Assembly: GCF_001598915.1 (NCBI RefSeq)
Contig: NZ_BDAP01000004.1
Coordinates: 434,001-498,000, forward strand
DNA length: 64,000 nt
Direction of reading: 5' to 3'
From: Williamsia muralis NBRC 105860
Lineage (GTDB): Bacteria; Actinomycetota; Actinomycetes; Mycobacteriales; Mycobacteriaceae
The position numbers and the translations under genes are program-made. Below the pieces are notes generated by a model. It ran no database searches. It saw nothing but the letters and a program-made list of their open reading frames with translations, and was not told where the DNA came from. Of the stretch, positions 55,216 through 64,000 are shown piece after piece (positions within the stretch are counted from its first letter, which is position 1; each line of letters begins with the position of its first letter).

Positions 55216-56425
55216 AGACCGGTTCGAGCAGATCGGCCAGCTTCTCGACGGTGGTCCGGAGCTCGAAGTCGTGTTCGACGAGTGCCCGTCCCGCTGCGGC
55301 GAACCCGGCGACGTCTTCCCCACCGGACACCACCGACTCGAGCGCGTCGCGAAGGTCCTGCGCGTCACCGGGCCGGGCAAGACGTCCGGTCACCCCATCG
55401 ACGATGATCTCCGGAATTCCCGACAGCGACGTCGACACACACGGCAGGCCCGAGGCCAGTGCCTCCATCAACGCGACCGGGAGACCTTCCATCTGCCCAT
55501 CTGCGGCCACGACGCTGGGCAGCACGAACAGTTCGGCGGCCGCCAGCTTCCCGGCCACAACGGTTTCCGTCTGAGCGCCCAGGAATCGGACGCGGTCGGC
55601 CAGACCGAGCTCGAGGCTGAGCTGTTCGAGTTCGGCTCGTAGTGGCCCGTCTCCGATGAGGTCCAGCTGGATGCGATCGACGCCGGGGCCGCCCGTGGCC
55701 AAGGCACGCAGGAGCACCTCGTGACCCTTGTATTCCTGTAACGACGCCACACACACGGCACGTATCGGGCCTTGTGCGGGAATCACCCGCGGCTCGAATC
55801 GGTAGCCGGAAGTGTTGATGCCGCAATGCACCACGTGTACATCTGTCCGGGTGTGCAGCCCGGTCAGGATCGCCCGATTGAAGTCCGAGATGGTGACCAC
55901 CAGCGCGGCATCGGACACCTTGCGGGAGAGCATCACCTGGTCGACGTACAGATCGTGGGCGTGTGCGGTGAAGCTGTACGAGATGCCGGTGAGACGGTGG
56001 CACACCCAGGCCGCCAACGCCGGATACGTCGCGTAATGCGCGTGAATGTGCGCGCGGCGGGATCTCGGGGCGAGGTCGCTCGCGTGTGCACATCCGATCG
56101 CGGTGGTCACCAGGGCCCGGGCACCGAGCCGCGGCGCCCGCAGGTGCTCACCGATCACGGTCGCGAGGACACCGAGGAACGCCAGCGGGTGCCGCCCCAG
56201 GGCCCAGAACACTCCACGCGCGATCGCCGCAGCTCCGGGCCGCACCAGCACCGCCGCCCATCGCTCGGCCACCGAATGTACTGCGGTGTCCGGCGACAAG
56301 AACAGCGACCGCACCGAGACGTCAAATCGACCAAGACCGGCCAGCCCATCGAGCTCGCGAACGATGAACGTCTCCGATGTCCGCGGGAACCGCGACACCA
56401 TGTAGACGATCTCGGGCTTGCTCAC
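55196..56425 (-). CDS. GT4 family glycosyltransferase
   Basis: 409 aa GT-B enzyme. YMVSRFPRTSETFIVRELDG at the N-terminus, THAHYATY-type helix, VCVASLQEYKGHEVLLRALA and EGLPVALMEALASGLPCVST (E-x7-E) at the donor site. Last gene of the exopolysaccharide operon; ATGA overlap with the next upstream GT. Its 3' end overlaps the AcpS-type gene by 20 bp. Sugar unknown. Confidence 0.9.
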   Translation of the reverse strand: MSKPEIVYMVSRFPRTSETFIVRELDGLAGLGRFDVSVRSLFLSPDTAVHSVAERWAAVLVRPGAAAIARGVFWALGRHPLAFLGVLATVIGEHLRAPRLGARALVTTAIGCAHASDLAPRSRRAHIHAHYATYPALAAWVCHRLTGISYSFTAHAHDLYVDQVMLSRKVSDAALVVTISDFNRAILTGLHTRTDVHVVHCGINTSGYRFEPRVIPAQGPIRAVCVASLQEYKGHEVLLRALATGGPGVDRIQLDLIGDGPLRAELEQLSLELGLADRVRFLGAQTETVVAGKLAAAELFVLPSVVAADGQMEGLPVALMEALASGLPCVSTSLSGIPEIIVDGVTGRLARPGDAQDLRDALESVVSGGEDVAGFAAAGRALVEHDFELRTTVEKLADLLEPVFTNRRD

Positions 56426-57567
56426 CTTCTGCGTTCTGCCGCTTCGGAATACAGTTCGTGCAACCGCTGTGCCCAGGACGTGGCCGAGAACTCGCTACGA
56501 GCGCGCAGGACCGCGGCATCGCCGAGCTGTTGACGCCGACCGGGATCGGCGATGAGTTCGCCCAGGGTGTCGGCAAGGGCCTGAGGATCGTTGGGCTCGA
56601 ACAGAAGTCCGGTGGATCCGTCCGCGACGATGTCGGGGATCCCACCGATCCTCGAGGCGGCCAGTGCGCGGCCCGAAGCCATGGCCTCGATCAGCACCGT
56701 CGGCAGATTCTCGCCATGCGTCGAGGGCAGCAGCACGATGTCCGCGGCCCGGTAGACATTCGGCATGTCCGACCGCACCCCGGCGAAGACAACCGAGTCT
56801 TGTAGACCGAGCTGCGAGACCTGGTCACGGAGCTCTTTTTCCAGCTCTCCCCCGCCGACCAGCGACAGCACAGCCGTCGGGAAGCGCTCGAGAACCTTCG
56901 GCCACGCCTCGACGGCAACGGGAATTCCCTTGAAGTCCCGGAACGCGGCAGGCAGTACCACCAGCGGCCCGTCGGCGCCTCCGAGTTCCTGCCTGACAGT
57001 CGGGTCGGGTTGTCCGGGAGTGAAGTTGGCAATGTTGATCCCGTTGTGCATCACATCCCAGTTCCCCGGGAGTCCCCGGGGACGGTATTGCTGCTGAAAC
57101 GATTCCCGCGACGCCTCGGAGACGAACAGTGCGCGGTACGACCTGTCCGCGGCTGCCACCGCCAGTCGTTCCCGGGCACCCTGGCGACCCGACAGTGGGC
57201 GTGCCACATGGTGAAACGTGCAGATCGCCGGTCGTCGGGCGATGGCCGCGGCGGGCACCGCAAGCGTGATCGCCATCTCGAGGTGGGCATGGACCACGTC
57301 GAAGTCCGACTGTTTGATCTCGCGCACGAGCTTGGGCAGCGCGCCGGGATCGAGCAGACGCTTGATGCCCAGGGCCCGGGTCTTGATTCCCGCTTCGGTC
57401 AGGATCTCGGTGGTCTTGTCGGCATCGGCGGCCGACGACAGGACGCTGACGAACTCCATCTCCACCGGACTGTCGCGGAAAGCGACGGCCAGTGGCGCGA
57501 GCAACGTCTCGGCCCCTCCCATCCGGAATGCATCGATGAGCAACAGCACACGCAGTGGACGGGTCAC
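56422..57567 (-). CDS. GT4 family glycosyltransferase
   Basis: 381 aa GT-B enzyme. LLIDAFRMGGAETLLAPLAV, VVHAHLEMAI, LPAAFRDFKGIPVAVEAWPK and HGENLPTVLIEAMASGRALA (E-x7-E) are typical of GT4. ATGA overlaps with both neighbours show operon membership. Sugar donor and acceptor unknown. Confidence 0.9.
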   Translation of the reverse strand: MTRPLRVLLLIDAFRMGGAETLLAPLAVAFRDSPVEMEFVSVLSSAADADKTTEILTEAGIKTRALGIKRLLDPGALPKLVREIKQSDFDVVHAHLEMAITLAVPAAAIARRPAICTFHHVARPLSGRQGARERLAVAAADRSYRALFVSEASRESFQQQYRPRGLPGNWDVMHNGINIANFTPGQPDPTVRQELGGADGPLVVLPAAFRDFKGIPVAVEAWPKVLERFPTAVLSLVGGGELEKELRDQVSQLGLQDSVVFAGVRSDMPNVYRAADIVLLPSTHGENLPTVLIEAMASGRALAASRIGGIPDIVADGSTGLLFEPNDPQALADTLGELIADPGRRQQLGDAAVLRARSEFSATSWAQRLHELYSEAAERRR

Positions 57568-58544
57568 CTCAGGACCTGCAGGCGTTTCCAGGGTATCGAC
57601 TCCATCCCGTCATAATCCCATCGCAAGCCGGCATTGGTGTACACCTGCCCGATGGAACCGGCGGGCGCCTGCGTATCCAGCTCGAAAGCGACGCTGAGCG
57701 ACGTGCCGCCGACATCCATCGCGTATGCGCCGTACTGCTGCATGGCCTTTGCCACCGCACGCACGCCTGGGGCGAGGTTGAGCGTGCTCAGATTGAGCGT
57801 GGGGTCGAGCCGTAGCCTCGCACCCTCGGGGATGCAGTCCGAACGCGTCGACGGACCGTCGGTCTTGATTGCCGGGCTACGGAAGATCCCGGCACAGATG
57901 TTGTCGGTTTGAACCGCGAGTGCGTGCGGGATCACCCCGTTGCGGATCTCGGCCAGCCGGATCACCCCGGCAAGGCGCGAGGCGCCCGAACCCGTGCTCG
58001 CTCCGCCCCATCCGGAGCCGTCGAGGCGGTTGATCGCGCCCCACTGGGTTGTCCACTGACTCCCGGACTGGTTTGCGCGCCAGAACTCGTAGATCCGATT
58101 GGCGCCCTGGTCCACGACCACCATTGCGCCGTCGCTGCCGGTGTGCGGTTTGGCGCCATTGGGGATCGGCACCTGGTATCCACTGAAAGGGCATGTGCCC
58201 CAACCCTGCTGGGTACATTGCACCGTATATTTCGGCGTCTGCGCATCGGCCGCGTAGATGGGTATCCCGAACTCCCTCATCGAGGCGTACATCCGCCCGT
58301 TCCGGGATGCGTAGGCGCTCATTGCCGAACTGTTCGGATCGAGTGCCGCATTCCACGAGATCGCGGTGTTCCAGGGACTGTTGGTGGCGAACGGTTTGCC
58401 CAGCGACGCACCGTTCGACGGATTCTCAGATCTGAACACCAGCACGGCCGTGGACGCGACGATCATCGCGACAAGCGAACAGATGAGCGCAACTCGCCAC
58501 GTCATGTGGATGTTGAGGTGCCTTGCGATGGGGTGACGGCTCAT
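57564..58544 (-). CDS. Membrane-anchored or secreted protein of unknown family
   Basis: 326 aa. One N-terminal hydrophobic helix (WRVALICSLVAMIVASTAVL, about residues 16-35) without a lipobox, then an extracytoplasmic domain. Recognisable stretches are NSPWNTAI, HTGSDGAMVVVDQGANRIYE, EIRNGVIPHALAVQTDNICA and PEGARLRLDPTLNL. I have seen similar sequences in actinobacterial secreted proteins but cannot name the family; a carbohydrate-active role is suggested only by location between three GT genes. Four Cys (CTQQGWGTCPF; NICAG; RSDCIP) may form two disulfides. Confidence 0.7.
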   Translation of the reverse strand: MSRHPIARHLNIHMTWRVALICSLVAMIVASTAVLVFRSENPSNGASLGKPFATNSPWNTAISWNAALDPNSSAMSAYASRNGRMYASMREFGIPIYAADAQTPKYTVQCTQQGWGTCPFSGYQVPIPNGAKPHTGSDGAMVVVDQGANRIYEFWRANQSGSQWTTQWGAINRLDGSGWGGASTGSGASRLAGVIRLAEIRNGVIPHALAVQTDNICAGIFRSPAIKTDGPSTRSDCIPEGARLRLDPTLNLSTLNLAPGVRAVAKAMQQYGAYAMDVGGTSLSVAFELDTQAPAGSIGQVYTNAGLRWDYDGMESIPWKRLQVLR

Positions 58545-59734
58545 TTACCTCTCCCTGTTCGGACCATTGCTTCATCCAGCGATTCGATGACGGTGCCGGC
58601 GGCCACATCCCATGCCTGCGACAACCGCTGCAGGCCGGCGTCGCCGAGTTCACGTGAGCGGACCGGATCGGTCAGCAACGCGATCATGGCCCCGGCGAGG
58701 GCCACCGCGTCACCGGGCGGCACCAGCAACCCGGTCACCCCGTCGCGGACCACCTCGGGCAGATCTCCGACGGTGGTCGCGATCACTGGGCGCCCGAAGG
58801 TGTAGGCGAGGTGGGCGACACCGCTCTGGCTCGCCCGGATGTACGGCGTGATGACAACGCGGGCGGACTCGACGATGGCCGGGACCTCTTCTACCGCAAT
58901 GTATCCGGCGTGTGTGCTGATGTTCCCGATCTCATCGGCCCGCCGCAGCAGGCTGTCGAGGTCGATGTCGGCGCCGACCGCCCCGGCGAGAACCAGCCGG
59001 GCGTCGGGTAGATCGGCTCGGACGATGGCAAAAGCGTCGAGGAGGACATCGATGCCTTTGTAGGCCGTCCACGTACCGAAGAAGAGCGCCACCTGACCGG
59101 ACTCCGAAACAGGCGCGAGGACATGCGATGTCCGTAGGGCACGTTCATCGCCATGCGGGATGACGACCACCGGGCCGGCGGGGTCGAAGTGTTCGAGCAC
59201 CAGGTCCCGTGTGCGCGGCCCCAGTACAAACGCGACGTCCATCTGCCGCCACGCGGCCGAAAAGGCGTTGTCGACCAGGATTCCCGACTTCGGCGTGCTC
59301 GTGTCCTTCGCGTCCGACCTCGGCAACGGCTCATGCGCCACGATCCCGAAGACGGCATTTCTCACGATCTTGGTGATCATCACCACGAACATCGGCTCGA
59401 AAGAGAAGCGCCAGTGCGACCACAGCACGGCGCCGGGACGGATACGGACGAGTGCAACTGCCAGTACCGACCACGCCAGCACGAGCTGCCCGGCACGCAG
59501 CACACGGCGGGCCGCCGAGAACCACGCCGGCCGGACGGTGTCGTCTGCCGGATGCCACGTCGGCAGCAGCGGGCGAATGGTCAAACCGCGTGACGGTGCC
59601 AGCTCCGGCCTGGGCCCGGTGATGAGCACAACCGGCCGTCCCGCCTCGGACATCGCATCACCCAATTGCACTGCGAATTGGAACAATCCACCTGATGGGG
59701 AGAACTCCACCAGCACAATCGGGCGCGTAGTCAT
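58541..59734 (-). CDS. GT4-like glycosyltransferase
   Basis: 397 aa. VLVEFSPSGGLFQFAVQLGD at the N-terminus, FFGTWTAYKGIDVLLDAFAI, and the donor-side segment TPYIRASQSGVAHLAYTFGR, in which the usual E-x7-E is degenerate (Ser/Gly around the loop). Two hydrophobic stretches (VLAWSVLAVALVRI and MFVVMITKIV) suggest membrane contact. ATGA overlaps with both neighbouring genes. Confidence 0.85.
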   Translation of the reverse strand: MTTRPIVLVEFSPSGGLFQFAVQLGDAMSEAGRPVVLITGPRPELAPSRGLTIRPLLPTWHPADDTVRPAWFSAARRVLRAGQLVLAWSVLAVALVRIRPGAVLWSHWRFSFEPMFVVMITKIVRNAVFGIVAHEPLPRSDAKDTSTPKSGILVDNAFSAAWRQMDVAFVLGPRTRDLVLEHFDPAGPVVVIPHGDERALRTSHVLAPVSESGQVALFFGTWTAYKGIDVLLDAFAIVRADLPDARLVLAGAVGADIDLDSLLRRADEIGNISTHAGYIAVEEVPAIVESARVVITPYIRASQSGVAHLAYTFGRPVIATTVGDLPEVVRDGVTGLLVPPGDAVALAGAMIALLTDPVRSRELGDAGLQRLSQAWDVAAGTVIESLDEAMVRTGRGK

Positions 59735-61734
59735 CGCTGCGCCCCGACCAGATCCTGCTCGCCCGGCCGCATGTCCCCGGCGGGCCGCCGACGGACTCGG
59801 CGCAGCACCGCCGCTGTTGCGCCGGCCGCACCTGTGCCCAGAACCAACGCCAGCAATACCGAAGTCACCGAATGTTCCGTGTGAGACGTCTCGTACGGAT
59901 TCCCGACGTTGACGATGGAGTATTCGTCATCGGCACCCACCGCACGAACCCGCTCGCGTGCCTCTTCCACAGCGGACCTCAGCCGGGTCTCGGCTGTCGC
60001 GGCGTCCGCGTCCGTGAGGCTGATGGTGATCACTCCTCGAACTGGGTCAGCGGCCACGGTGGCCGGCGAGTCGGCAGACCTCATGATCGCCGAGTAGGTC
60101 GGGAGAACTGGGGTGCGAGAACGTATGTCGAGCGCGTATCCGAAGTAAGTATCACCCGAATCGCCTCGAGGTAACAGCATCAGCTGCTGATTGGCCGTCG
60201 TGTCGTGAGAAGCCGTCGACCACAACACCGTTCCGGCGACCACGACTCCGACGCCCAGTGAACCGCAGACGACCACCGCAGTTCGTCGACCGCGGACAAG
60301 AGCCCGCGCCTTCACCGGACCTCCCGTCGACGCCAAGAACGCCGCCAGCGCGATGACAAGAGCGAAGGACCGGAAGTAGGCCAGGTGGAGGAAGATGCTC
60401 GCGGCAGACCAGGCGATCACTGCCGCCAGCGCAGCAGCGAGCAGGGTGCGGCGGTTGCCGGAGGTGACCGAACCCATCCGCAGGATCACCACGGCGACCA
60501 CTCCACCGACCATGATCAGCCAACCGAGCAGGCCGACGATGCCGGTCTCGGCGGCAAGCTGTGCGTACAGGTTGTGCGGGGCGTCGGTGGGATGCACCAC
60601 CGCTGTTTCCACCGTCCCCGCATATTCGGGCACCCGCGTGTAATAGGTGCCGGGTCCGAAGCCGTACATCGGGCGATCATCGAACATCGCCCACGCGATC
60701 TCCTGAGCAGCCTTGCGTCCCAGGATCGACGGGTCGATCCCGTAATCGACGTCGGCGGCGAACACGTCGTTGACCAACGCCGACAACCTGTTGCCCACAC
60801 CGGGGATCACCAGCACGAGCGCGAGGAACGGTACCGCGACCAGGCTCCAGCGCCGGACGGCCGGGCCGCTCGCCACGATCCAGACCAGCACGCCGACGGC
60901 CGCGGCGAGGAAGGTGCCTCGCGACTGCGTCAGGTACACGCCGATCAGGAGAGCGACTGCCGAACCACCCCACAGTGCCGTCGCGATGCGATCGTTGCGG
61001 CGGATCGACCGGGTCAGCAGCGCGCACGCAAGAGGCATGCCCATCACGAGGTTTCGGCCCCAGAAGTTCGAGTCGGGAAGTGGCCCGCCGTACCGCAACG
61101 TGGTGGTGAGTTCACCGGAGGCCTCGGTGACCGTGGAGAAGCCGCCGAAGGACATGGTTCCGCTGAACACGACCTGATTGACCAAGGCGAGCAACGACAA
61201 CACTGCGAGCGGAAGAACGATGGCCGCGACCGTCACCCAGGGTCGTTCGCTCAGCTGCGCCAGCATCAGGACGATCAACAGGAACACGCAGTCGAGGAGG
61301 ATGCGCCGGAAGGTCCACATCGACTCCTGGTTGTCGACGCTGCCGAGGATCGCAATGGCCTGCGTCCCAAGGTAGATACACACCAGGCCGGCGAAATAGG
61401 CAGTCCAGCGGTTGATCTTCGCCCTGCACTCGGGCGAACGCAATGCAATACCGATGGTCAGTGCGCCGAGTGCAAGCGACGCAGGGAACACCGGCAATTG
61501 AGCGTGCAGTGCCACGATCCCGGCGAGGTTGAGGACCTCGGACACCACGAGTATCAGCAGTGTCACGAGCGGCCGTCGCATCGCATAGACGGCGACGGCA
61601 ACCGCGAACGGCGCCGCGGCGACCAGTAGTGGTTTAGGTCCGAGCAGCGCGATGGATCCCGCGATGGCCAGGCCGGTTCCGATCAGGAAGATGATGGGGT
61701 CGTTCTTGTCCATCACCGGCCGGAGAGTGGTCAT
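59731..61734 (-). CDS. Wzy-like O-antigen polymerase/ligase with Wzz-like C-terminal region
   Basis: 667 aa. Residues ~10-485 carry about eleven to twelve membrane helices with large extracytoplasmic loop (GFGPGTYYTRVPEYAG ... HNLYAQLAAETGIVGLLGWL), the O-antigen ligase/polymerase signature. After a further helix (486-506) there is a ~115-residue periplasmic segment (TPVLPTYSAIMRSA, DADAATAETRLRSAVEEARE) and a final helix (622-645), the topology of Wzz/GumC chain-length regulators. So polymerase and a Wzz-like module are joined. ATGA overlaps at both ends. Confidence 0.85.
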   Translation of the reverse strand: MTTLRPVMDKNDPIIFLIGTGLAIAGSIALLGPKPLLVAAAPFAVAVAVYAMRRPLVTLLILVVSEVLNLAGIVALHAQLPVFPASLALGALTIGIALRSPECRAKINRWTAYFAGLVCIYLGTQAIAILGSVDNQESMWTFRRILLDCVFLLIVLMLAQLSERPWVTVAAIVLPLAVLSLLALVNQVVFSGTMSFGGFSTVTEASGELTTTLRYGGPLPDSNFWGRNLVMGMPLACALLTRSIRRNDRIATALWGGSAVALLIGVYLTQSRGTFLAAAVGVLVWIVASGPAVRRWSLVAVPFLALVLVIPGVGNRLSALVNDVFAADVDYGIDPSILGRKAAQEIAWAMFDDRPMYGFGPGTYYTRVPEYAGTVETAVVHPTDAPHNLYAQLAAETGIVGLLGWLIMVGGVVAVVILRMGSVTSGNRRTLLAAALAAVIAWSAASIFLHLAYFRSFALVIALAAFLASTGGPVKARALVRGRRTAVVVCGSLGVGVVVAGTVLWSTASHDTTANQQLMLLPRGDSGDTYFGYALDIRSRTPVLPTYSAIMRSADSPATVAADPVRGVITISLTDADAATAETRLRSAVEEARERVRAVGADDEYSIVNVGNPYETSHTEHSVTSVLLALVLGTGAAGATAAVLRRVRRRPAGDMRPGEQDLVGAQR

Positions 61735-62498
61735 CCAGCCTGTCCCGGCGTGGGTCGATAGGCCGCGTACTCGTTGCCTGGTTCATCGCGGCGGTCCACA
61801 GGCGGCGTGCTGCCGTCCGTGCGGGACTGCACTTCCGACGGCTCGGGACGCTGGTCAGAACGTCCATCGATGTCGCCACCGGATCCGGGCCGGCCGGAGC
61901 CATGCCGAGCACGCGGGTCGCGCCTGGTCCGCGCGATCAGCAGTCCTACCCCGAGGCCAAGCACGAGTCCGGCGATCGACGCCGCCGGGATCAGTTGCGC
62001 CTTCGAGATACCGGTCGACGTCGCAGTACCGCCGGGTGCAGAGATTTCTTTCAGGACAAAGGGACCGGAAATGCTGGCCGCGTCCGCGGAAGCCACCTCG
62101 AGAACCTTCTCCAGCCCCTTCTCGGCGGCCTCACCGGATTTCGCGGTCATGGTGGCCTCGATCAAGGTGGTGTCCGCGACCGCACCCGCGGTGAGGGTCA
62201 GTTCGGACGCGGGCACACCGGCGGACTGCGCGGCCTGTTCGAGCCATCGCCGATCGGCCAACACGATCGCGGCGGTACGGGTGACCTGTCCACGGCTGAG
62301 AATTTCCCAGTAGTACGACGACTCGGCGGGCGGGACTCCCGGCGCCGGCATCATCACAACGGTCGCCTTTGCTTCGTACGAGGGTGTCGCGGCTGCCGAA
62401 TACACCAGCGCTGCAGCGAGTCCGAGTATCAATCCGACCACGGCGCACAGGGCCGCGATTCCACGGCCGGGCGCTCGCAGGAATGCAATCATCTTCAT
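61731..62498 (-). CDS. Wzz-like polysaccharide chain-length/co-polymerase protein
   Basis: 255 aa. N-terminal helix (GIAALCAVVGLILGLAAALV), periplasmic region (TPSYEAKATVVMMPAPG ... LTLTAGAVADTTLIEATMTA), second helix (LIPAASIAGLVLGLGVGLLI) and a charged, Pro/Gly/Arg-rich cytoplasmic tail of ~65 residues. No kinase domain. Topology and text fit Wzz/polysaccharide co-polymerase proteins. It sits between Wzx and Wzy genes. Confidence 0.85.
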   Translation of the reverse strand: MKMIAFLRAPGRGIAALCAVVGLILGLAAALVYSAAATPSYEAKATVVMMPAPGVPPAESSYYWEILSRGQVTRTAAIVLADRRWLEQAAQSAGVPASELTLTAGAVADTTLIEATMTAKSGEAAEKGLEKVLEVASADAASISGPFVLKEISAPGGTATSTGISKAQLIPAASIAGLVLGLGVGLLIARTRRDPRARHGSGRPGSGGDIDGRSDQRPEPSEVQSRTDGSTPPVDRRDEPGNEYAAYRPTPGQAG

Positions 62499-62500
62499 CC

Positions 62501-64000
62501 TTAATTCCTCGACACGACGCGGTGCCGACCTTGAGAGCCGGACACACCACGGTGCGGCTCATTTGCATTAGACACGACCAGCGCGCGCGCTGTGGCGGGT
62601 CCGGTACGGCGATGCCGGCCCGGGGCCACGTTGTTTTCGCTACGCCGCGGTCGTGTACCCGCCGGGGCACGGTGTCGGCCCGGCGTTGTCATGGTGGGAT
62701 TCTTGCCCATCGTCTTCATCACGATGCCGTACCCCGACGCGAACAGCAGCGGCGCCGTGAATCGCAACGCCACCACATAGATCAGCAGACCGGCCAAGGC
62801 GAGCAGCACCAACACCAGCGGCGCCGGCAGTGTGCGGATCATCCGGTGCAGACCGATAAGGGCCACGCCCATCACCACCGCGGCGGCCACCGGCCGGATG
62901 ATCGAAGGCACGAGCTGGTTCCAGGACAGGGACAGAACCCGGCGGACCACGATCATCCGAACAACGAAGTGGCCCAACTCGACACTGAGCAACGCCACCG
63001 CGACCAGTACCGCGCTGTGGCCGGCAGCCCACCAGATCGGGACGATCAGCGCCGCGAACTTGCCGGCATTGATAGAGGTGAGAATGCCCGGTCGGCCGAT
63101 CGCCTTGTAGACATCACCCGAATGGAACGACGCCGAGTACACCACCGCGTAGATCGCCAGCACCGACAACATCGGATCCGCGGCCTCGTACTGCGAGCCG
63201 TACATGGTCGCGATGAGGGCGTCCGAACTGACCGCGAGGCCGATTCCGATCGGCGCCGTCAAAGCCACCACCACACCGAGGGTCTGGACATAGTGGCTGC
63301 CCAGCGACTTGAGGTCGTGTTGCAGCCGCGACAACGAACTGAACAGGACATCGCTGATGACGCCACAGAGACTGAGCACCACCAGTTCGGGTATCCGGTA
63401 CGCCAGCGTGTAGAGGCCCAGTTCGGCGTCACCCTGACGGCTGCCGATGGCGAGGTAGTCGACGTTGTAGATGCCGAAGGCGAGGAGGGTGACCGCGGTG
63501 ACCGGTAGCCCGAACTTCAACAGCGACTTGGCCTCGGGTCCGTCGAAGCCGAAACGCAGGGTCGATCCGGCCACCTTCCAATACAGCAACATGGTCACCG
63601 TGACGCCGGCCAGCTGTCCCCAGATGAGGCTCCACACGCCGTATCCCGCAACCGCGAGCCCGATGGTCAAGATCGTCTTGAGCAGCGCTCCGATGAACTC
63701 GGGGAAGATGCGGCCGCGAAAATCTATGTTGCGGCGCAGATATGCGGTCGGCACCACGCTCAACGCCGAGATCGTGAGACCGATGGCCAGCACCTGGATG
63801 AGGGGTTCGAGGTCCGGATGGCCGACCAATTCGGAGGTCAGCCCCGCGGTACCGGCCAGAACGGCGCCGATCAGCACACCGAAGACAACCGACAGTGTCA
63901 GGCCGGTCGGGGCGATCTGGTCCCACCTGCGACGGCTCTGCACCAGGGAAGCGCCGACCCCGAGATCTTTGACGAAGTCGAACAGATTCACCACGAGGAG
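62501..64000 (-). CDS. Wzx-type polysaccharide flippase (N-terminus outside window)
   Basis: At least 499 codons; the frame is open to the right edge, and the text at 63994 (VNLFDFVKDLGVGASLVQSR) corresponds to helix 2 of polysaccharide transporters, so ~60 N-terminal residues are missing. Ten or more further helices follow, with FGIYNVDYLAIGSRQGDAEL GLYTLAYR typical of the MOP/PST flippase family. A basic Arg/Pro/Gly tail (~85 residues) is cytoplasmic. Translocates lipid-linked repeat units. Two bases separate it from the Wzz-like gene. Confidence 0.9.
   Translation of the reverse strand, partial: LLVVNLFDFVKDLGVGASLVQSRRRWDQIAPTGLTLSVVFGVLIGAVLAGTAGLTSELVGHPDLEPLIQVLAIGLTISALSVVPTAYLRRNIDFRGRIFPEFIGALLKTILTIGLAVAGYGVWSLIWGQLAGVTVTMLLYWKVAGSTLRFGFDGPEAKSLLKFGLPVTAVTLLAFGIYNVDYLAIGSRQGDAELGLYTLAYRIPELVVLSLCGVISDVLFSSLSRLQHDLKSLGSHYVQTLGVVVALTAPIGIGLAVSSDALIATMYGSQYEAADPMLSVLAIYAVVYSASFHSGDVYKAIGRPGILTSINAGKFAALIVPIWWAAGHSAVLVAVALLSVELGHFVVRMIVVRRVLSLSWNQLVPSIIRPVAAAVVMGVALIGLHRMIRTLPAPLVLVLLALAGLLIYVVALRFTAPLLFASGYGIVMKTMGKNPTMTTPGRHRAPAGTRPRRSENNVAPGRHRRTGPATARALVVSNANEPHRGVSGSQGRHRVVSRN

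Overview
The window is high-GC actinobacterial chromosome. A mycolic-acid-type complement (fused HadA/HadB dehydratase, cyclopropane/mycolate-type methyltransferase, Mce operon, MenJ) and gene order close to Mycobacterium point to Mycobacteriales, most likely Gordonia or a close relative. The genus is an inference from gene content and protein similarity recalled from memory; no database search was made. No IS element, prophage or CRISPR array was seen.

Layout. 1-16.8 kb (all minus): rplJ-rplL, then a complete Mce operon headed by its own ATPase gene (mkl/mceG, yrbEA, yrbEB, mceA-F, two Mce-associated membrane proteins), then rpoB, which runs off the left edge. 17-23.5 kb: accessory metabolic genes (CocE/NonD hydrolase, a putative metallohydrolase with a DUF2786 partner, a TetR regulator with a RibD/DHFR-like reductase, two flavin-dependent proteins). 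23.5-28.7 kb (minus): rplA, rplK, nusG, secE, tRNA-Trp, fused hadAB, rpmG, tRNA-Met, tRNA-Thr, tRNA-Tyr. 28.8-38 kb: yajQ, htpX and a menaquinone neighbourhood (polyprenyl diphosphate synthase, menJ, menG, mgtA, DUF3592 protein, a cfa/mycolate methyltransferase, menD). 38-44.5 kb: beta-phosphoglucomutase plus GH65 phosphorylase, a divergent MarR/AbrB-transporter pair, a small stress-type membrane protein, and a saccharopine-dehydrogenase-like enoyl reductase. 44.5-47.1 kb: divergent GGDEF and EAL genes with a VOC gene remnant between them.

47.1-64 kb is the most unusual part. A divergent cassette encodes a class II synthetase-like amino acid:[carrier protein] ligase, an acyl-CoA-dehydrogenase-like flavoprotein, a stand-alone carrier protein, a DUF1839 protein with a Cys/His-rich core, an AcpS-type phosphopantetheinyl transferase, a GH2 beta-mannosidase-like protein and a tandem alpha/beta-hydrolase with altered nucleophile positions. 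It abuts a tightly overlapping exopolysaccharide operon (Wzx flippase, Wzz-like protein, Wzy-like polymerase with a Wzz-like C-terminal tail, three GT4 glycosyltransferases, a secreted protein of unknown family). My working hypothesis is that an amino acid is activated on the carrier protein, possibly oxidised, and transferred to a sugar or polysaccharide, with the neighbouring c-di-GMP enzymes as possible controllers.

Regulation visible in the sequence: an L10 leader upstream of rplJ; several genes whose start codon lies 6-7 nt after a -10-like hexamer (leaderless pattern: menD, menG, menJ, pgmB, DUF3592 gene, enoyl reductase gene); a SigF/SigB-like promoter before a small membrane protein; and palindromic operator candidates before the mce operon, tetR, marR and cfa.
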